NCBI RefSeq assembly: GCF_041051975.1
Contig: NZ_CP163435.1
Span: 1,984,001-2,048,000 of the forward strand
Length of the DNA stretch: 64,000 bases
Source of the DNA: Streptomyces sp. R21
Lineage (GTDB): Bacteria > Actinomycetota > Actinomycetes > Streptomycetales > Streptomycetaceae
Direction of reading: 5' to 3'
Shown here: positions 44,233 to 53,022 of the stretch, in pieces
Numbering within the stretch: the first letter of the stretch is position 1
Layout of the letters: every line of letters starts with the position of its first letter
Made by a program: the position numbers and the translations under genes
Notes under the pieces: generated by a model
What the model was told of the DNA's origin: nothing
What the model saw: the letters and a program-made list of their open reading frames with translations, nothing else
The model's database searches: none

Positions 44233-46764
44233 TCAGCCGGTCGTGAAGGTGAAGTCGTCGACGTCGTACAGGGCGCCGCTGCCGGTCCCCTTGAAGACCA
44301 GGTAGAGCGTGGTGGTGCCGCGGGGTGCACGGGACAGGTTCGCGCTGACGTCCTGGAAGGTCTCCCAGCCGCCGGTGACCGGGACGGTCGCCTTGCCGAG
44401 CAGGGTGCCCGTCGCCGAGCCCGCGCGGATTTCGAGGGTGCCGCCCGCGCCGCCGGAGGCGATGCGTGCCGTGATCGCCTTGGCGTTGCCCAGGGCGTAC
44501 GGCGTGAAGGAGATCCAGTCGCCGTTGTCGATGTCGCTGACGGTCTTGCCGCCGTGGGCGGTGTCCTTGGTGATCACCGAGACACCGGAGGAGTTGCCGA
44601 AGTGCTCGGCCTGACGGTGGCGGGGCTGCAGGACGTTCTGGTCGTGGGTGGTGAGCGGGGCCTGGCCGCCGCCTCCGCCGTCGGTGTACTCGGCGTCGAG
44701 GACTCCGAAGATGTTGGCATCGTCGTCATGGCCGCCGTCGGCGGTGGTCTGGATGGTGCCGGTGCAGCCGTTCGCCGAGGTGATCGGGTGACCGTGGGTG
44801 TCGTGGCCGAGGATGAAGGTGACCTTGACCTTGGCGCAGTCGACGGCCGTCCCGTCCTCGGGATCGGTGACCTTCACCTTGAACGGGATGGCGTCTCCGA
44901 AGCTGAACAGCTGCCCGTCCTGCGGGAGTTCGAGCACCACCTTCGGCGCGGTGTTGCCCACGACGACCTGCACGCTCGCGCTGCCGCTGCGCCCCGACGG
45001 ATCCTTGGCCGTCAGAGTCGCGGTGTACGTGCCGTTCTTCTTGTACTTGTGCGTGGGGTTGAGCGCCGTCGAGGTGCCGCCGTCGCCGAAGTCCCAGCTG
45101 TAGGTGAGCGCGTCGCCGTCCTGGTCGCTCGTGCCCTTGGAGGAGAAGGTCACCTTGAGCGGCGCCTGTCCGGAGGTACGGTTCGCGGCGGCCTGCGCCA
45201 CCGGGGAGTGCCCGTCGGTGGCGTTCTCGATGCGGTACAGACCGGAGTGCTCGTCGCCGCCGAACCAGGCGGTGCCGTAGTCGAGGACGTACAGCGCCCC
45301 GTCGGGGCCGAACGCCATGTCCATCACCTGGGTGCCGGTCCATGGGAAGGCGTTGATGGACTGCACGGTGCCGCTGCCGTCCGCCACGATCCGCTTGATC
45401 CAGCGGCGGCCGAACTCTCCGGCGAAGAAGTTCCCGTCGTACGCCTCGGGGAACTTGACCGGCGAGTCGAGCGAGGCGTCGTAGTGGTAGACCGGGCCGC
45501 CCATCGGGGACTCGGAGCCGTCGCCGAACTCCGGGACGGACGGGCCGTCGTAGGGGATCCAGGCGGGCTGGGCGGGCGGCAGGTCGGTGAGGCCGGTGTT
45601 GTGCGGGGAGGTGTTCTTCGGTGCGGCGCAGTCGAAGGTCGCGCCGGAGGTCTTGGTCGCGAAGTCGTAGTCCACGTAGGCATCGTTCTTGCCGGTGCAG
45701 TACGGCCAGCCGAAGTTGCCCGCCTTCGTCACGCGGGCGAACTCGACCTGGCCGCCGGGTCCACGGGCGGGGTCTGCGGCGCCGGCGTCCGGGCCGTAGT
45801 CACCGACGTAGACGATGCCTGTCGCCTTGTCGACACTGAAGCGGAAGGGGTTGCGGAAGCCCATCGCGTAGATCTCGGGGCGGGTCTTGTCCGTGCCGGG
45901 CGGGAAGAGGTTGCCGTCGGGGATGGAGTAGGAGCCGTCGGCGTTCACCTTGATGCGCAGGATCTTGCCGCGCAGGTCGTTGGTGTTGCCGGCCGAACGC
46001 TGGGCGTCGAAGGCCGGGTTGCGGTCGGCGCGCTCGTCGATGGGCGTGAAGCCGTCCGACTGGAAGGGGTTGGAGTCGTCCCCGGTCGACAGGTAGAGGT
46101 TGCCCGCCGCGTCGAAGTCGATGTCGCCGCCGACGTGACAGCAGATGCCGCGGGAGGTCTGTACGTCGAGGATCTTCTTCTCGCTGGCCGCGTCGAGGGT
46201 GCCGTCCGCCTTCAGGACGAACCGCGAGAGGCGGTTGACGCCGTCGAAGGGCGCGAAGTCGGCCGCGGTGCCCGTCTCCGGAGCGTCACCCGCGGGGGTG
46301 TCCAACGGCGGTGCGTAGTAGAGGTAGATGAAGCGGTTGTCGGTGAAGGCCGGGTCGACAGCGATGCCTTGGAGGCCTTCTTCGTCGTGCGCGTACACGT
46401 CGAGTTTGCCCGCGAGCTTCGTGTTGCCCGCCGCGTCGGTCAGGCGGAGTTCGCCGTCGCGGGACGTGTGCAGGACCGAGCGGTCCGGCAGGACGGCGAG
46501 CGACATGGGTTCGCCGACCTCGGGTTCGCCCTTGGCCAGGGTGACTTGCTGGAAGTCCTCGGCCGCGGCCGCGGCGGAGCCGGTCGAACCGGATCCGGTC
46601 GCCGTGGTGCTTCCCGGGTCGGCGACGGCTGCGCCGGCCGGGGGTGCCGTGAGGGTGAGGGAAGCGGCCGCGAGCATCGCCCCGGTGAGGAGGGCGAGGG
46701 TGCCTCTGAGGCGGCGGTGTCTGCTGAGGGAGTCGTTGTTTCTGCGGGTTCCGTTCGCGTGCAC
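44233..46764 (-). CDS. Secreted PQQ-dependent sugar dehydrogenase-like protein with PKD and CBM6-like domains
   Basis: The 843-aa protein has a Sec signal peptide, a glucose/sorbosone dehydrogenase beta-propeller (FIYLYYAP, GDIDFDAAGNLYLSTGDDSNP, YAMGFRNPFRFSVD, FGWPYCTG), a PKD domain (ALTYSWDFGDGGTSTALNPTHKY) and a C-terminal carbohydrate-binding module of CBM6/35 type. It would oxidise sugars outside the membrane. I chose GTG 46764 because GGAGG sits seven bases upstream; in-frame ATGs at 46776 and 46839 lack ribosome sites. A TIM-barrel gene lies directly upstream. Confidence 0.85.
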   Translation of the reverse strand: MHANGTRRNNDSLSRHRRLRGTLALLTGAMLAAASLTLTAPPAGAAVADPGSTTATGSGSTGSAAAAAEDFQQVTLAKGEPEVGEPMSLAVLPDRSVLHTSRDGELRLTDAAGNTKLAGKLDVYAHDEEGLQGIAVDPAFTDNRFIYLYYAPPLDTPAGDAPETGTAADFAPFDGVNRLSRFVLKADGTLDAASEKKILDVQTSRGICCHVGGDIDFDAAGNLYLSTGDDSNPFQSDGFTPIDERADRNPAFDAQRSAGNTNDLRGKILRIKVNADGSYSIPDGNLFPPGTDKTRPEIYAMGFRNPFRFSVDKATGIVYVGDYGPDAGAADPARGPGGQVEFARVTKAGNFGWPYCTGKNDAYVDYDFATKTSGATFDCAAPKNTSPHNTGLTDLPPAQPAWIPYDGPSVPEFGDGSESPMGGPVYHYDASLDSPVKFPEAYDGNFFAGEFGRRWIKRIVADGSGTVQSINAFPWTGTQVMDMAFGPDGALYVLDYGTAWFGGDEHSGLYRIENATDGHSPVAQAAANRTSGQAPLKVTFSSKGTSDQDGDALTYSWDFGDGGTSTALNPTHKYKKNGTYTATLTAKDPSGRSGSASVQVVVGNTAPKVVLELPQDGQLFSFGDAIPFKVKVTDPEDGTAVDCAKVKVTFILGHDTHGHPITSANGCTGTIQTTADGGHDDDANIFGVLDAEYTDGGGGGQAPLTTHDQNVLQPRHRQAEHFGNSSGVSVITKDTAHGGKTVSDIDNGDWISFTPYALGNAKAITARIASGGAGGTLEIRAGSATGTLLGKATVPVTGGWETFQDVSANLSRAPRGTTTLYLVFKGTGSGALYDVDDFTFTTG

Positions 46765-46843
46765 GAATGCCTCCATGACGGGGCTGGTCGTACGGGTGTG
46801 TGCGGTATGCCGGGGTGCGCCGTCACCCCGGAGAGTCATGCGG

Positions 46844-47845
46844 TCAGTTGCCGCCGAACGCCGCGTCGAACGAGGCCGACGGCGGCTCGAAGTCGTACGC
46901 CTTGAGACGGGTCAGCGCCTCGGGAGCGCCCTGGAGCCGGTCCATGCCGGCGTCCTCCCACTCGACCGAGACGGGGCCCGTGTAGTTGATGGAGCGCAGC
47001 ATCCGGAAGACGTCCTCCCAGGGGACGTCGCCGTGGCCCGCGGAGACGAAGTCCCAGCCGCGGCGCGGATCGCCCCACGGAAGGTGCGAACCGAGGCGGC
47101 CGTTGCGCCCGTCAAGCCGCTTGCGTGCTTCCTTGCAGTCCACGTGGTAGATGCGGTCGCGGAAGTCGTGGAGGAAGCCGACCGGGTCGAGGTCCTGCCA
47201 CACGAAGTGACTCGGGTCGAAGTTGAGCCCGAAGGCCGGGCGGTGCCCAACTGCCTCCAGTGCGCGGTGAGTCGTCCAGTAGTCGTACGCGATCTCGCTC
47301 GGATGGACCTCGTGGGCGAAGCGCACGCCCTGCGCGTCGAAGACGTCCAGGATCGGGTTCCAGCGGGTCGCGAAGTCCTCGTAGCCTCGCTCGATCATCG
47401 ACTCCGGGGCGGGCGGGAACATGGCGACCAGGTGCCAGATCGACGAGCCGGTGAAACCGATGACGGTGTCCACGCCGAAGGCCGCCGCGGCACGTGCGGT
47501 GTCGGCGATCTCGGCGGCGGCCCGCTGCCGTACGCCCTCGGGCTCGCCGTCGCCCCAGATGCGGGCGGGCAGGATGGCCTGGTGGCGTTCGTCGATGATG
47601 GCGTCGCAGACCGCCTGGCCGACCAGGTGGTTGGAGATCGCCCAGCACTTGAGGCCGTACTTGTCGAGGAGTTGGTGGCGCGAGTCGAGGTACGAAGGGT
47701 CGGCGAGCGCCTTGTCGACCTCGAAGTGGTCGCCCCAGCAGGCGAGTTCGAGCCCGTCGTAGCCGAAGTCGCGGGCGAGCCGGCAGACCTCTTCGAGGGG
47801 CAGGTCGGCCCACTGGCCGGTGAAGAGCGTGAAGTTGCGTGGCAC
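46844..47845 (-). CDS. Sugar phosphate isomerase/epimerase (TIM barrel)
   Basis: The 333-aa cytoplasmic protein is an AP-endonuclease-2-like barrel: [59 protein letters not shown] with a metal Glu, [13 protein letters not shown] and IYHVDCKEA with further ligands. Such proteins occur next to Gfo/Idh/MocA dehydrogenases in keto-sugar and inositol loci, where they isomerise or dehydrate the oxidised sugar. AGGAGG precedes ATG 47845. Confidence 0.88.
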   Translation of the reverse strand: MPRNFTLFTGQWADLPLEEVCRLARDFGYDGLELACWGDHFEVDKALADPSYLDSRHQLLDKYGLKCWAISNHLVGQAVCDAIIDERHQAILPARIWGDGEPEGVRQRAAAEIADTARAAAAFGVDTVIGFTGSSIWHLVAMFPPAPESMIERGYEDFATRWNPILDVFDAQGVRFAHEVHPSEIAYDYWTTHRALEAVGHRPAFGLNFDPSHFVWQDLDPVGFLHDFRDRIYHVDCKEARKRLDGRNGRLGSHLPWGDPRRGWDFVSAGHGDVPWEDVFRMLRSINYTGPVSVEWEDAGMDRLQGAPEALTRLKAYDFEPPSASFDAAFGGN

Positions 47846-47879
47846 GTGTCAGCCTCCTCGGACCACCATGGGTGGCCGT

Positions 47880-48015
47880 GTGCGTGCGGGTCTCGGGGCG
47901 TGATGGGCGTGGCCGGTGTCTCGGAGCCCGGCCGACGTGAGCGGTGTCTCGGAGCGCGACGGGCGCGGCGGACGCGATCGACCGGTGCCTCAGATCGCGA
48001 CGGGCGTGTAGACGG
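47880..48015. repeat. About four degenerate 26-bp repeats at the 3' end of the Gfo/Idh/MocA gene
   Basis: On the minus strand units close to CGCCCGTCGCGCTCCGAGAC recur about four times. The first unit contains the last codons (PVAI) and stop of the oxidoreductase gene; later copies fill the 144-bp spacer before the TIM-barrel gene. Confidence 0.6.
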
Positions 48016-49210
48016 AGTTCTTCGCGGCGCTCTCTTCCACGGCCGCGAGGACGCGCTGCACCTGGAGCCCGTCGGCGAAGGACGGCGCGGGCGGCCGGCC
48101 CGCCGCGATGGCCTGCACCAGGTCGCGGGCCTGATGGACGAAGGTGTGCTCGTAGCCGAGGCCGTGGCCCGGCGGCCACCAGGCCTCCAGGTAGGGGTGG
48201 TCGGGCTCGGTGACGAGGATGCGGCGGAAGCCCGCGTGCGCGCCGGGTTCGGTGTGGTCGTGGTAGGAGAGTTCGTTGAGTCGCTCCAAGTCGAAGGCCA
48301 ACGAGCCGCGCTCGCCGTTGAGTTCGATGCGCAGGGCGTTCTTGCGGCCGGTCGCGAACCGGGTGGCCTCGAAGGAGGCGAGGGCGCCGGAGGCGAAGCG
48401 CCCGGTGAACAGGGCGGCGTCGTCGACGGTGACCGGCCCCTTCTCGGACCCGCCCGCCGCGCTCAGACCGCTCGTCACCCCCGCGGGCAGGGGCCGTTCC
48501 CGGACGAACGTCTCGGTGAGTGCGGAGACGCCGAGCAGCGGCTCGCCTGCCAGGTACTGCGCGAGGTCGACGATGTGCGCGCCCAGGTCGCCGAGGGCCC
48601 CTGACCCGGCCAGCTCCTTGCGCAGCCGCCAGGTGAGCGGGAACTCCGGGTCCACCAGCCAGTCCTGAAGGTACGTCACCCGAACGTGCCGCAGGGCTCC
48701 CAGCCGCCCTTCCGCGACCATGTCCCGCGCCAGCGAAGTGGCAGGCACCCGGCGGTAGTTGAAGCCGACCATGGCGATCTGGCCGCGCGCATACGCCTCT
48801 TCGGCGGCCCGCGTCATCACCTCCGCTTCCTCGACGGTGTTCGCGAGGGGCTTCTCACAGAGCACGTGCTTGCCCGCGGCCAGCGCCGCGACGGCGATCT
48901 CGGCATGGCTGTCGCCGGGGGTACAGATGTCGACGACGTCGACGTCGTCCCGGGCGATCAGGGCGCGCCAGTCCGTCTCGGCGGCCGCCCAGCCGTGCCG
49001 GTCCGCCATGGCCCGGACGGCCCCTCGGTCGCGGCCGCAGACGGCGGCGAGCACCGGGCGGCTGGGCAGGTCGAAGACGCGGCCCACGGTGCGCCAGCCC
49101 TGGGAGTGGGCGGCGCCCATGAAGGCGTAACCGACCATGCCCACACCGAGTGCCGGCTTCCCGGCACCTGTGTCCGCTTCGGCCTCGTCGGGCTGGTGCG
49201 GCTGTCCCAT
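47990..49210 (-). CDS. Gfo/Idh/MocA-family oxidoreductase
   Basis: The 406-aa NAD(P)-dependent sugar/inositol dehydrogenase-type protein has a Rossmann start GVGMVGYAFMGAAHSQGW, VDVVDICTPGDSHAEIAVAAL, the catalytic Lys in GKHVLCEKPLANTVEEAE and a C-terminal GSGALGDLGAHIVDLAQYL. I chose ATG 49210 (GGAGGAC six bases upstream), which leaves 53 bases after the substrate-binding protein gene. Together with TIM-barrel isomerases such enzymes oxidise sugars at C1 or C3. The substrate is not decided by sequence. Confidence 0.88.
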   Translation of the reverse strand: MGQPHQPDEAEADTGAGKPALGVGMVGYAFMGAAHSQGWRTVGRVFDLPSRPVLAAVCGRDRGAVRAMADRHGWAAAETDWRALIARDDVDVVDICTPGDSHAEIAVAALAAGKHVLCEKPLANTVEEAEVMTRAAEEAYARGQIAMVGFNYRRVPATSLARDMVAEGRLGALRHVRVTYLQDWLVDPEFPLTWRLRKELAGSGALGDLGAHIVDLAQYLAGEPLLGVSALTETFVRERPLPAGVTSGLSAAGGSEKGPVTVDDAALFTGRFASGALASFEATRFATGRKNALRIELNGERGSLAFDLERLNELSYHDHTEPGAHAGFRRILVTEPDHPYLEAWWPPGHGLGYEHTFVHQARDLVQAIAAGRPPAPSFADGLQVQRVLAAVEESAAKNSVYTPVAI

Positions 49211-49263
49211 GCTGAAGTCCTCCTCGTCGTCGTGCGCGCGGTGGGGGGTGCGAGCGGGGCGGG

Positions 49264-50331
49264 TCACTTGAAGCCGGTGGCCATGTACTGGCCGACGTTG
49301 TCCTTGTCGACGACGGCCGAGTAAAGGGTGAGCGACGCCGGGATCTCGAACTCCGCGAGGCCGCCGATCCCCTTGCCCTGGCCGAGCGCGCGAGCCAGGT
49401 CGATCGCGGAGGCGGCCATCGTGGGCGGATACAGCACCGTGGCCTTCAGCACGCTGTTGTCGGACTGGATGGCCTGGAAGGCGGAGAGGGCGCCGGCGCC
49501 GCCGACCATCAGGAAGTCTTCACGTCCGGCCTGCTTGATGGCGCGCAGCGCGCCCACGCCCTGGTCGTCGTCGTGGTTCCACAGGGCGTCGAACTTCGAT
49601 TGCGCCTGGAGGAGTTGGGCCATCTTGGCCTGGCCGGACTCGACGGTGAAGTCGGCGGCCTGGCGGGCCACCTTCTTGATGTTCGGGTAGTTCTTGAGGG
49701 CCGCGTCGAAGCCCTGGGTGCGCTGCTGGGTGAGTTCGAGGTTGTCGAGCCCGGCGAGTTCGATGACCCGGGCGTTCTTCTTGTCCTTGAGCTTCTCGCC
49801 GATGTAGCGGCCGGCACTCAGGCCCATGCCGTAGTTGTCGCCGCCGATCCAACAGCGGTACGCCTGTGCTGAGTTGAAGATGCGGTCGAGGTTGACCACG
49901 GGGATTCCGGCGCGCATGGCCTTCAGGCCGACCTGGGTGAGCGCCTTGCCGTCGGCGGGCAGCACCACCAGGACGTCGACCTTCTTGTTGATCAGCGTCT
50001 CGATCTGGCCGATCTGCGCGGCCGTGTCGTTGGAGCCCTCGGTGATCTCCAGGGTGACGTCCGAGTACTTCTTGGCGCGGCTCTTGGCGTTGTCGTTGAT
50101 GGCGTTGAGCCAGCCGTGGTCGGCCTGGGGGCCCGCGAAGCCGATGGTGACGTGCTTGCCGGGCTTGTCGTCGGCGGCCGGCTGGTTGTTCGCGGCGGGC
50201 TTCTCGTCCTTGGTGTCGTTGCTGGTGCAGCCGGTGAGGAGGGCACCGGCCGAGACGGCGGCGGTTCCGAAGAGCAGTCCTCTGCGGCTCGTGGCAGGTG
50301 TCCGGCTCAGGTGACGCATCGGCTCTGGCAT
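49264..50331 (-). CDS. Sugar ABC transporter substrate-binding lipoprotein (ribose type)
   Basis: The 355-aa protein has a twin-arginine-like lipoprotein signal (SRRGLLFGTAAVSAGALLTGC) and a type I periplasmic-binding fold: VTIGFAGPQADHGWLNAIND, DVLVVLPADGKALTQVG, GIPVVNLDRI and WNHDDDQGVGALRAI, as in RbsB-like proteins. It captures a sugar for the adjacent permease and ATPase. ATG 50331 is preferred; ATG 50319 is possible. It sits third in the ATPase-permease-SBP-oxidoreductase operon. Confidence 0.9.
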   Translation of the reverse strand: MPEPMRHLSRTPATSRRGLLFGTAAVSAGALLTGCTSNDTKDEKPAANNQPAADDKPGKHVTIGFAGPQADHGWLNAINDNAKSRAKKYSDVTLEITEGSNDTAAQIGQIETLINKKVDVLVVLPADGKALTQVGLKAMRAGIPVVNLDRIFNSAQAYRCWIGGDNYGMGLSAGRYIGEKLKDKKNARVIELAGLDNLELTQQRTQGFDAALKNYPNIKKVARQAADFTVESGQAKMAQLLQAQSKFDALWNHDDDQGVGALRAIKQAGREDFLMVGGAGALSAFQAIQSDNSVLKATVLYPPTMAASAIDLARALGQGKGIGGLAEFEIPASLTLYSAVVDKDNVGQYMATGFK

Positions 50332-50348
50332 GGCGGTGAACCCTTTCC

Positions 50349-51368
50349 TCAGGTCGTGCTCGCGGTACGGCGCTGGACCAGCACGGCGGCGACGATGATC
50401 GCGCCCTTGGCGATCTGCTGGACGTCGCTCTGCAGGTTGTTCAGGGCGAAGATGTTGGTGATCGTGGTGAAGATCAGGACGCCGAGGACGGAGCCGGTGA
50501 TGGTGCCCCGGCCGCCGGTGAGCAGCGTGCCGCCGATGATCGCGGCCGCGATGGCGTCGAGTTCGTAGAGGTTGCCGTTGGTGTTCTGGCCCGAGCCGGA
50601 CAGGATGATCAGCAGGAAGGCGGCGATGCCGCAGCAGAGTCCGGAGAGCAGGTAGAGGTACAGCCGCTGGCGTCGTACGTCGATGCCCGCGAGCCGTGCC
50701 GCCTCGGCGTTGCCGCCGACGGCGACCGTGCGCCGGCCGAAGGTGGTGCGGTTGAGGATCAGCCAGCCGATGACGGTGACGACGGCGAAGACGAGGACCA
50801 GCGGCGGGATGCCGACGATGTAGGCGTCGCGCTCGCCGAGCTTCAACACCCCGTCGATGCTGACGACTTGGGTCTTTCCGTCGGTGATCTGGAGAGCGAG
50901 TCCGCGGGCCGAGGCGAGCATGGCGAGGGTGGCGATGAAGGGGACCATTCCGCCGTACGCGATGAGCAGTCCGTTGACCAGGCCGCAGCCCACGCCGACG
51001 AGCACCGCGGTGAAGAGGATGCCCGCGAAGCCGTACTCCTGGGTGGCGACCGTGGTGGCCCACACCGAGGAGAGCGCGACGATCGCGCCGACCGAGAGGT
51101 CGATGCCGCCTGAGGTGATGACGAAGGTCATGCCGACGGTGACGACACCGATCACCGAGGCCTGGGTGAGGACGAGTTGGAGGTTGCGGGTGTCGAGGAA
51201 CTCGTCGGGCTTGGTGATGCCGCCGATGACGATCAGGGCGGCGAGCACGCCGAGGAGGGAGAGGGTGCGGACGTCGGCGCGGGCCACGACCGTCCGCCAG
51301 GCGGGGAGTTGGGGCATCGAGGGCACCTTGTCGGTGCGGTCCCGGGGCGGGGACGCGGGCTGCGTCAT
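50349..51368 (-). CDS. Sugar ABC transporter permease (RbsC-like)
   Basis: The 339-aa protein has 8-10 membrane helices and the branched-chain/ribose permease pattern: VGMTFVITSGGIDLSVGAIVALSS, TFGRRTVAVGGNAEAARLAGI (contact loop to the ATPase) and GGTLLTGGRGTITGSVLGVL. It forms the channel of a CUT2-type importer. The start overlaps the ATPase stop (51365-51368), indicating coupled translation. Confidence 0.93.
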   Translation of the reverse strand: MTQPASPPRDRTDKVPSMPQLPAWRTVVARADVRTLSLLGVLAALIVIGGITKPDEFLDTRNLQLVLTQASVIGVVTVGMTFVITSGGIDLSVGAIVALSSVWATTVATQEYGFAGILFTAVLVGVGCGLVNGLLIAYGGMVPFIATLAMLASARGLALQITDGKTQVVSIDGVLKLGERDAYIVGIPPLVLVFAVVTVIGWLILNRTTFGRRTVAVGGNAEAARLAGIDVRRQRLYLYLLSGLCCGIAAFLLIILSGSGQNTNGNLYELDAIAAAIIGGTLLTGGRGTITGSVLGVLIFTTITNIFALNNLQSDVQQIAKGAIIVAAVLVQRRTASTT

Positions 51369-52876
51369 GAGGTTCCTTCCATGACGAGGTCAAGGACACG
51401 GTGTTCGTCGAGTTCGCGGGCGGGCGCCGTGTGGACGACGCTGCCCTCGCGGAGCACCAGGACACGGTCGGCGAGGCCGAGGACCTCGGGCACCTCGCTG
51501 GAGACGAGCAGCACGGCGAGGCCTTCGTCGGCGAGGCGGCGGATGACCGCGTACAGCTCGGCGCGGGCTCCGACGTCGACGCCTCGGGTCGGTTCGTCGA
51601 GCAGGAGCACCTTGCAGCCGCGCAGCAGCCAGCGCGCCAGGACCGCCTTCTGCTGGTTGCCGCCGGACAGCGTGCGCACGGGCACGGTCGGGTTGTCGGG
51701 GCGCAGGGACAGCTCACGGGTCGCCGCCAGCGCGGCCCTGCGTTCGGCGCCGCGGTCGATCCAACCCCCGTGCGAGTAGCGGGACATGGAGGACACGGAC
51801 ACATTGCGGGTGACGGACTCCAGCATCAGCAGTGCCTGCGCCTTGCGTTCCTCGGGGGCGAGCCCGAGTCCGGCGCGGACGGCGGCCCGTACGCTGCCGG
51901 GCCGCAACAGTCGCCCGTCGACGGTGACTTGACCGGAGCTCGGTTTGCGCGCCCCGTAGATCGTCTCCAGGATCTCGGAGCGTCCGGAGCCGACCAGTCC
52001 GGCCAGTCCGACGATCTCGCCGGGGCGCAGATCGAGGTCGAAGGGCGCGAACTCTCCTGCCCTGGCCAGGCCTTGCACCTTCATCACCGGTTCGCCGGGC
52101 GCGGGGGCGGCGGGCCGCTCCGGGAAGACGTACTCGACGTTGCGTCCCGTCATCAGCGCCACGACCTCGCGTGTCGGCGTGGACTTCGCGGGCAGTCCGC
52201 CCGCCACCGCGCGCCCGTCCTTCAGGACGGTGACGCGGTCGCCGATGCGGCGGATCTCCTCCAGACGGTGCGAGATGTAGACGACGGCGACGCCGTCCGC
52301 GGTCACGTCGGCCACGATGCGGAAGAGGTTGTCGACCTCGTCGGGGTCGAGGGCGGCGGACGGCTCGTCCATGACGATGAGGCGTACGTCGTGGGAGAGC
52401 GCCCGTGCCATGGAGACGATCTGCTGCTGCGCGGCCGACAGGTCGCCGACAAGACGCCCCGGATCGATCTCCGGGTGCCCAAGTCGCTTGAGCAGAGCGG
52501 CTGTTGACGTCTTCGCCGCCTTTCCGCGTACGACGAACCCGGCGGCCGTGGGTTCATGGCCGAGGTGGACGTTCTCGGCCACCGACAGGCCTTCCACCAG
52601 GTCGAGTTCCTGGTAGATGGTGGCGATGCCGAGGCGCATGGCGGCGATCGGCGACCTCAGCACGACCGGCTCGCCGCGCCAGCCGATCGTGCCGTCGTCG
52701 GGCTGGTGGGCGCCCGCGAGGACCTTGATGAGGGTGGACTTCCCGGCCCCGTTCTGGCCGAGCAGACAGTGCACTTCGCCGGCCTGGACGTCGAGGTCGA
52801 CGCCGTCGAGAGCCCGGACTCCGGGGAACGACTTGGTGATGCCGGACATGGTGAGCAGGGGTGGTTCCGATGCCAT
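51365..52876 (-). CDS. Sugar ABC transporter ATPase (RbsA-like, two nucleotide domains)
   Basis: The 503-aa protein has two fused ABC domains. The first has Walker A GQNGAGKST, signature LSAAQQQ and Walker B LIVMDEPSAALD. The second has a degenerate Walker A (GLVGSGRSE), signature LSGGNQQK and LLLDEPTRGVD, exactly as in RbsA/MglA. It powers CUT2-type sugar uptake. ATG 52876 has AAGGGGAA upstream. It is the first gene of the operon, with the ROK regulator gene 146 bases upstream on the same strand. Confidence 0.94.
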   Translation of the reverse strand: MASEPPLLTMSGITKSFPGVRALDGVDLDVQAGEVHCLLGQNGAGKSTLIKVLAGAHQPDDGTIGWRGEPVVLRSPIAAMRLGIATIYQELDLVEGLSVAENVHLGHEPTAAGFVVRGKAAKTSTAALLKRLGHPEIDPGRLVGDLSAAQQQIVSMARALSHDVRLIVMDEPSAALDPDEVDNLFRIVADVTADGVAVVYISHRLEEIRRIGDRVTVLKDGRAVAGGLPAKSTPTREVVALMTGRNVEYVFPERPAAPAPGEPVMKVQGLARAGEFAPFDLDLRPGEIVGLAGLVGSGRSEILETIYGARKPSSGQVTVDGRLLRPGSVRAAVRAGLGLAPEERKAQALLMLESVTRNVSVSSMSRYSHGGWIDRGAERRAALAATRELSLRPDNPTVPVRTLSGGNQQKAVLARWLLRGCKVLLLDEPTRGVDVGARAELYAVIRRLADEGLAVLLVSSEVPEVLGLADRVLVLREGSVVHTAPARELDEHRVLDLVMEGTS

Positions 52877-53022
52877 GACGTTCCCCTTGGCGGGCGTGCG
52901 GGCCGGGTTCAGGGCGGGTCGCTTACACGAGCAAGCTGTTTCAGGGCGTGCCAGAGCAGGACGTGGCAGAGCAGGGCGCTGTGCGGGTGACGTCGTACGG
53001 GATGCGGTGTACGGAGGTGGTG

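Noticed and set aside
49264..51804. One 846-residue protein covering the substrate-binding and permease genes
   Set aside because: The first two-thirds is an out-of-frame reading of the permease and ATPase genes; the lipoprotein signal marks a new start at 50331.
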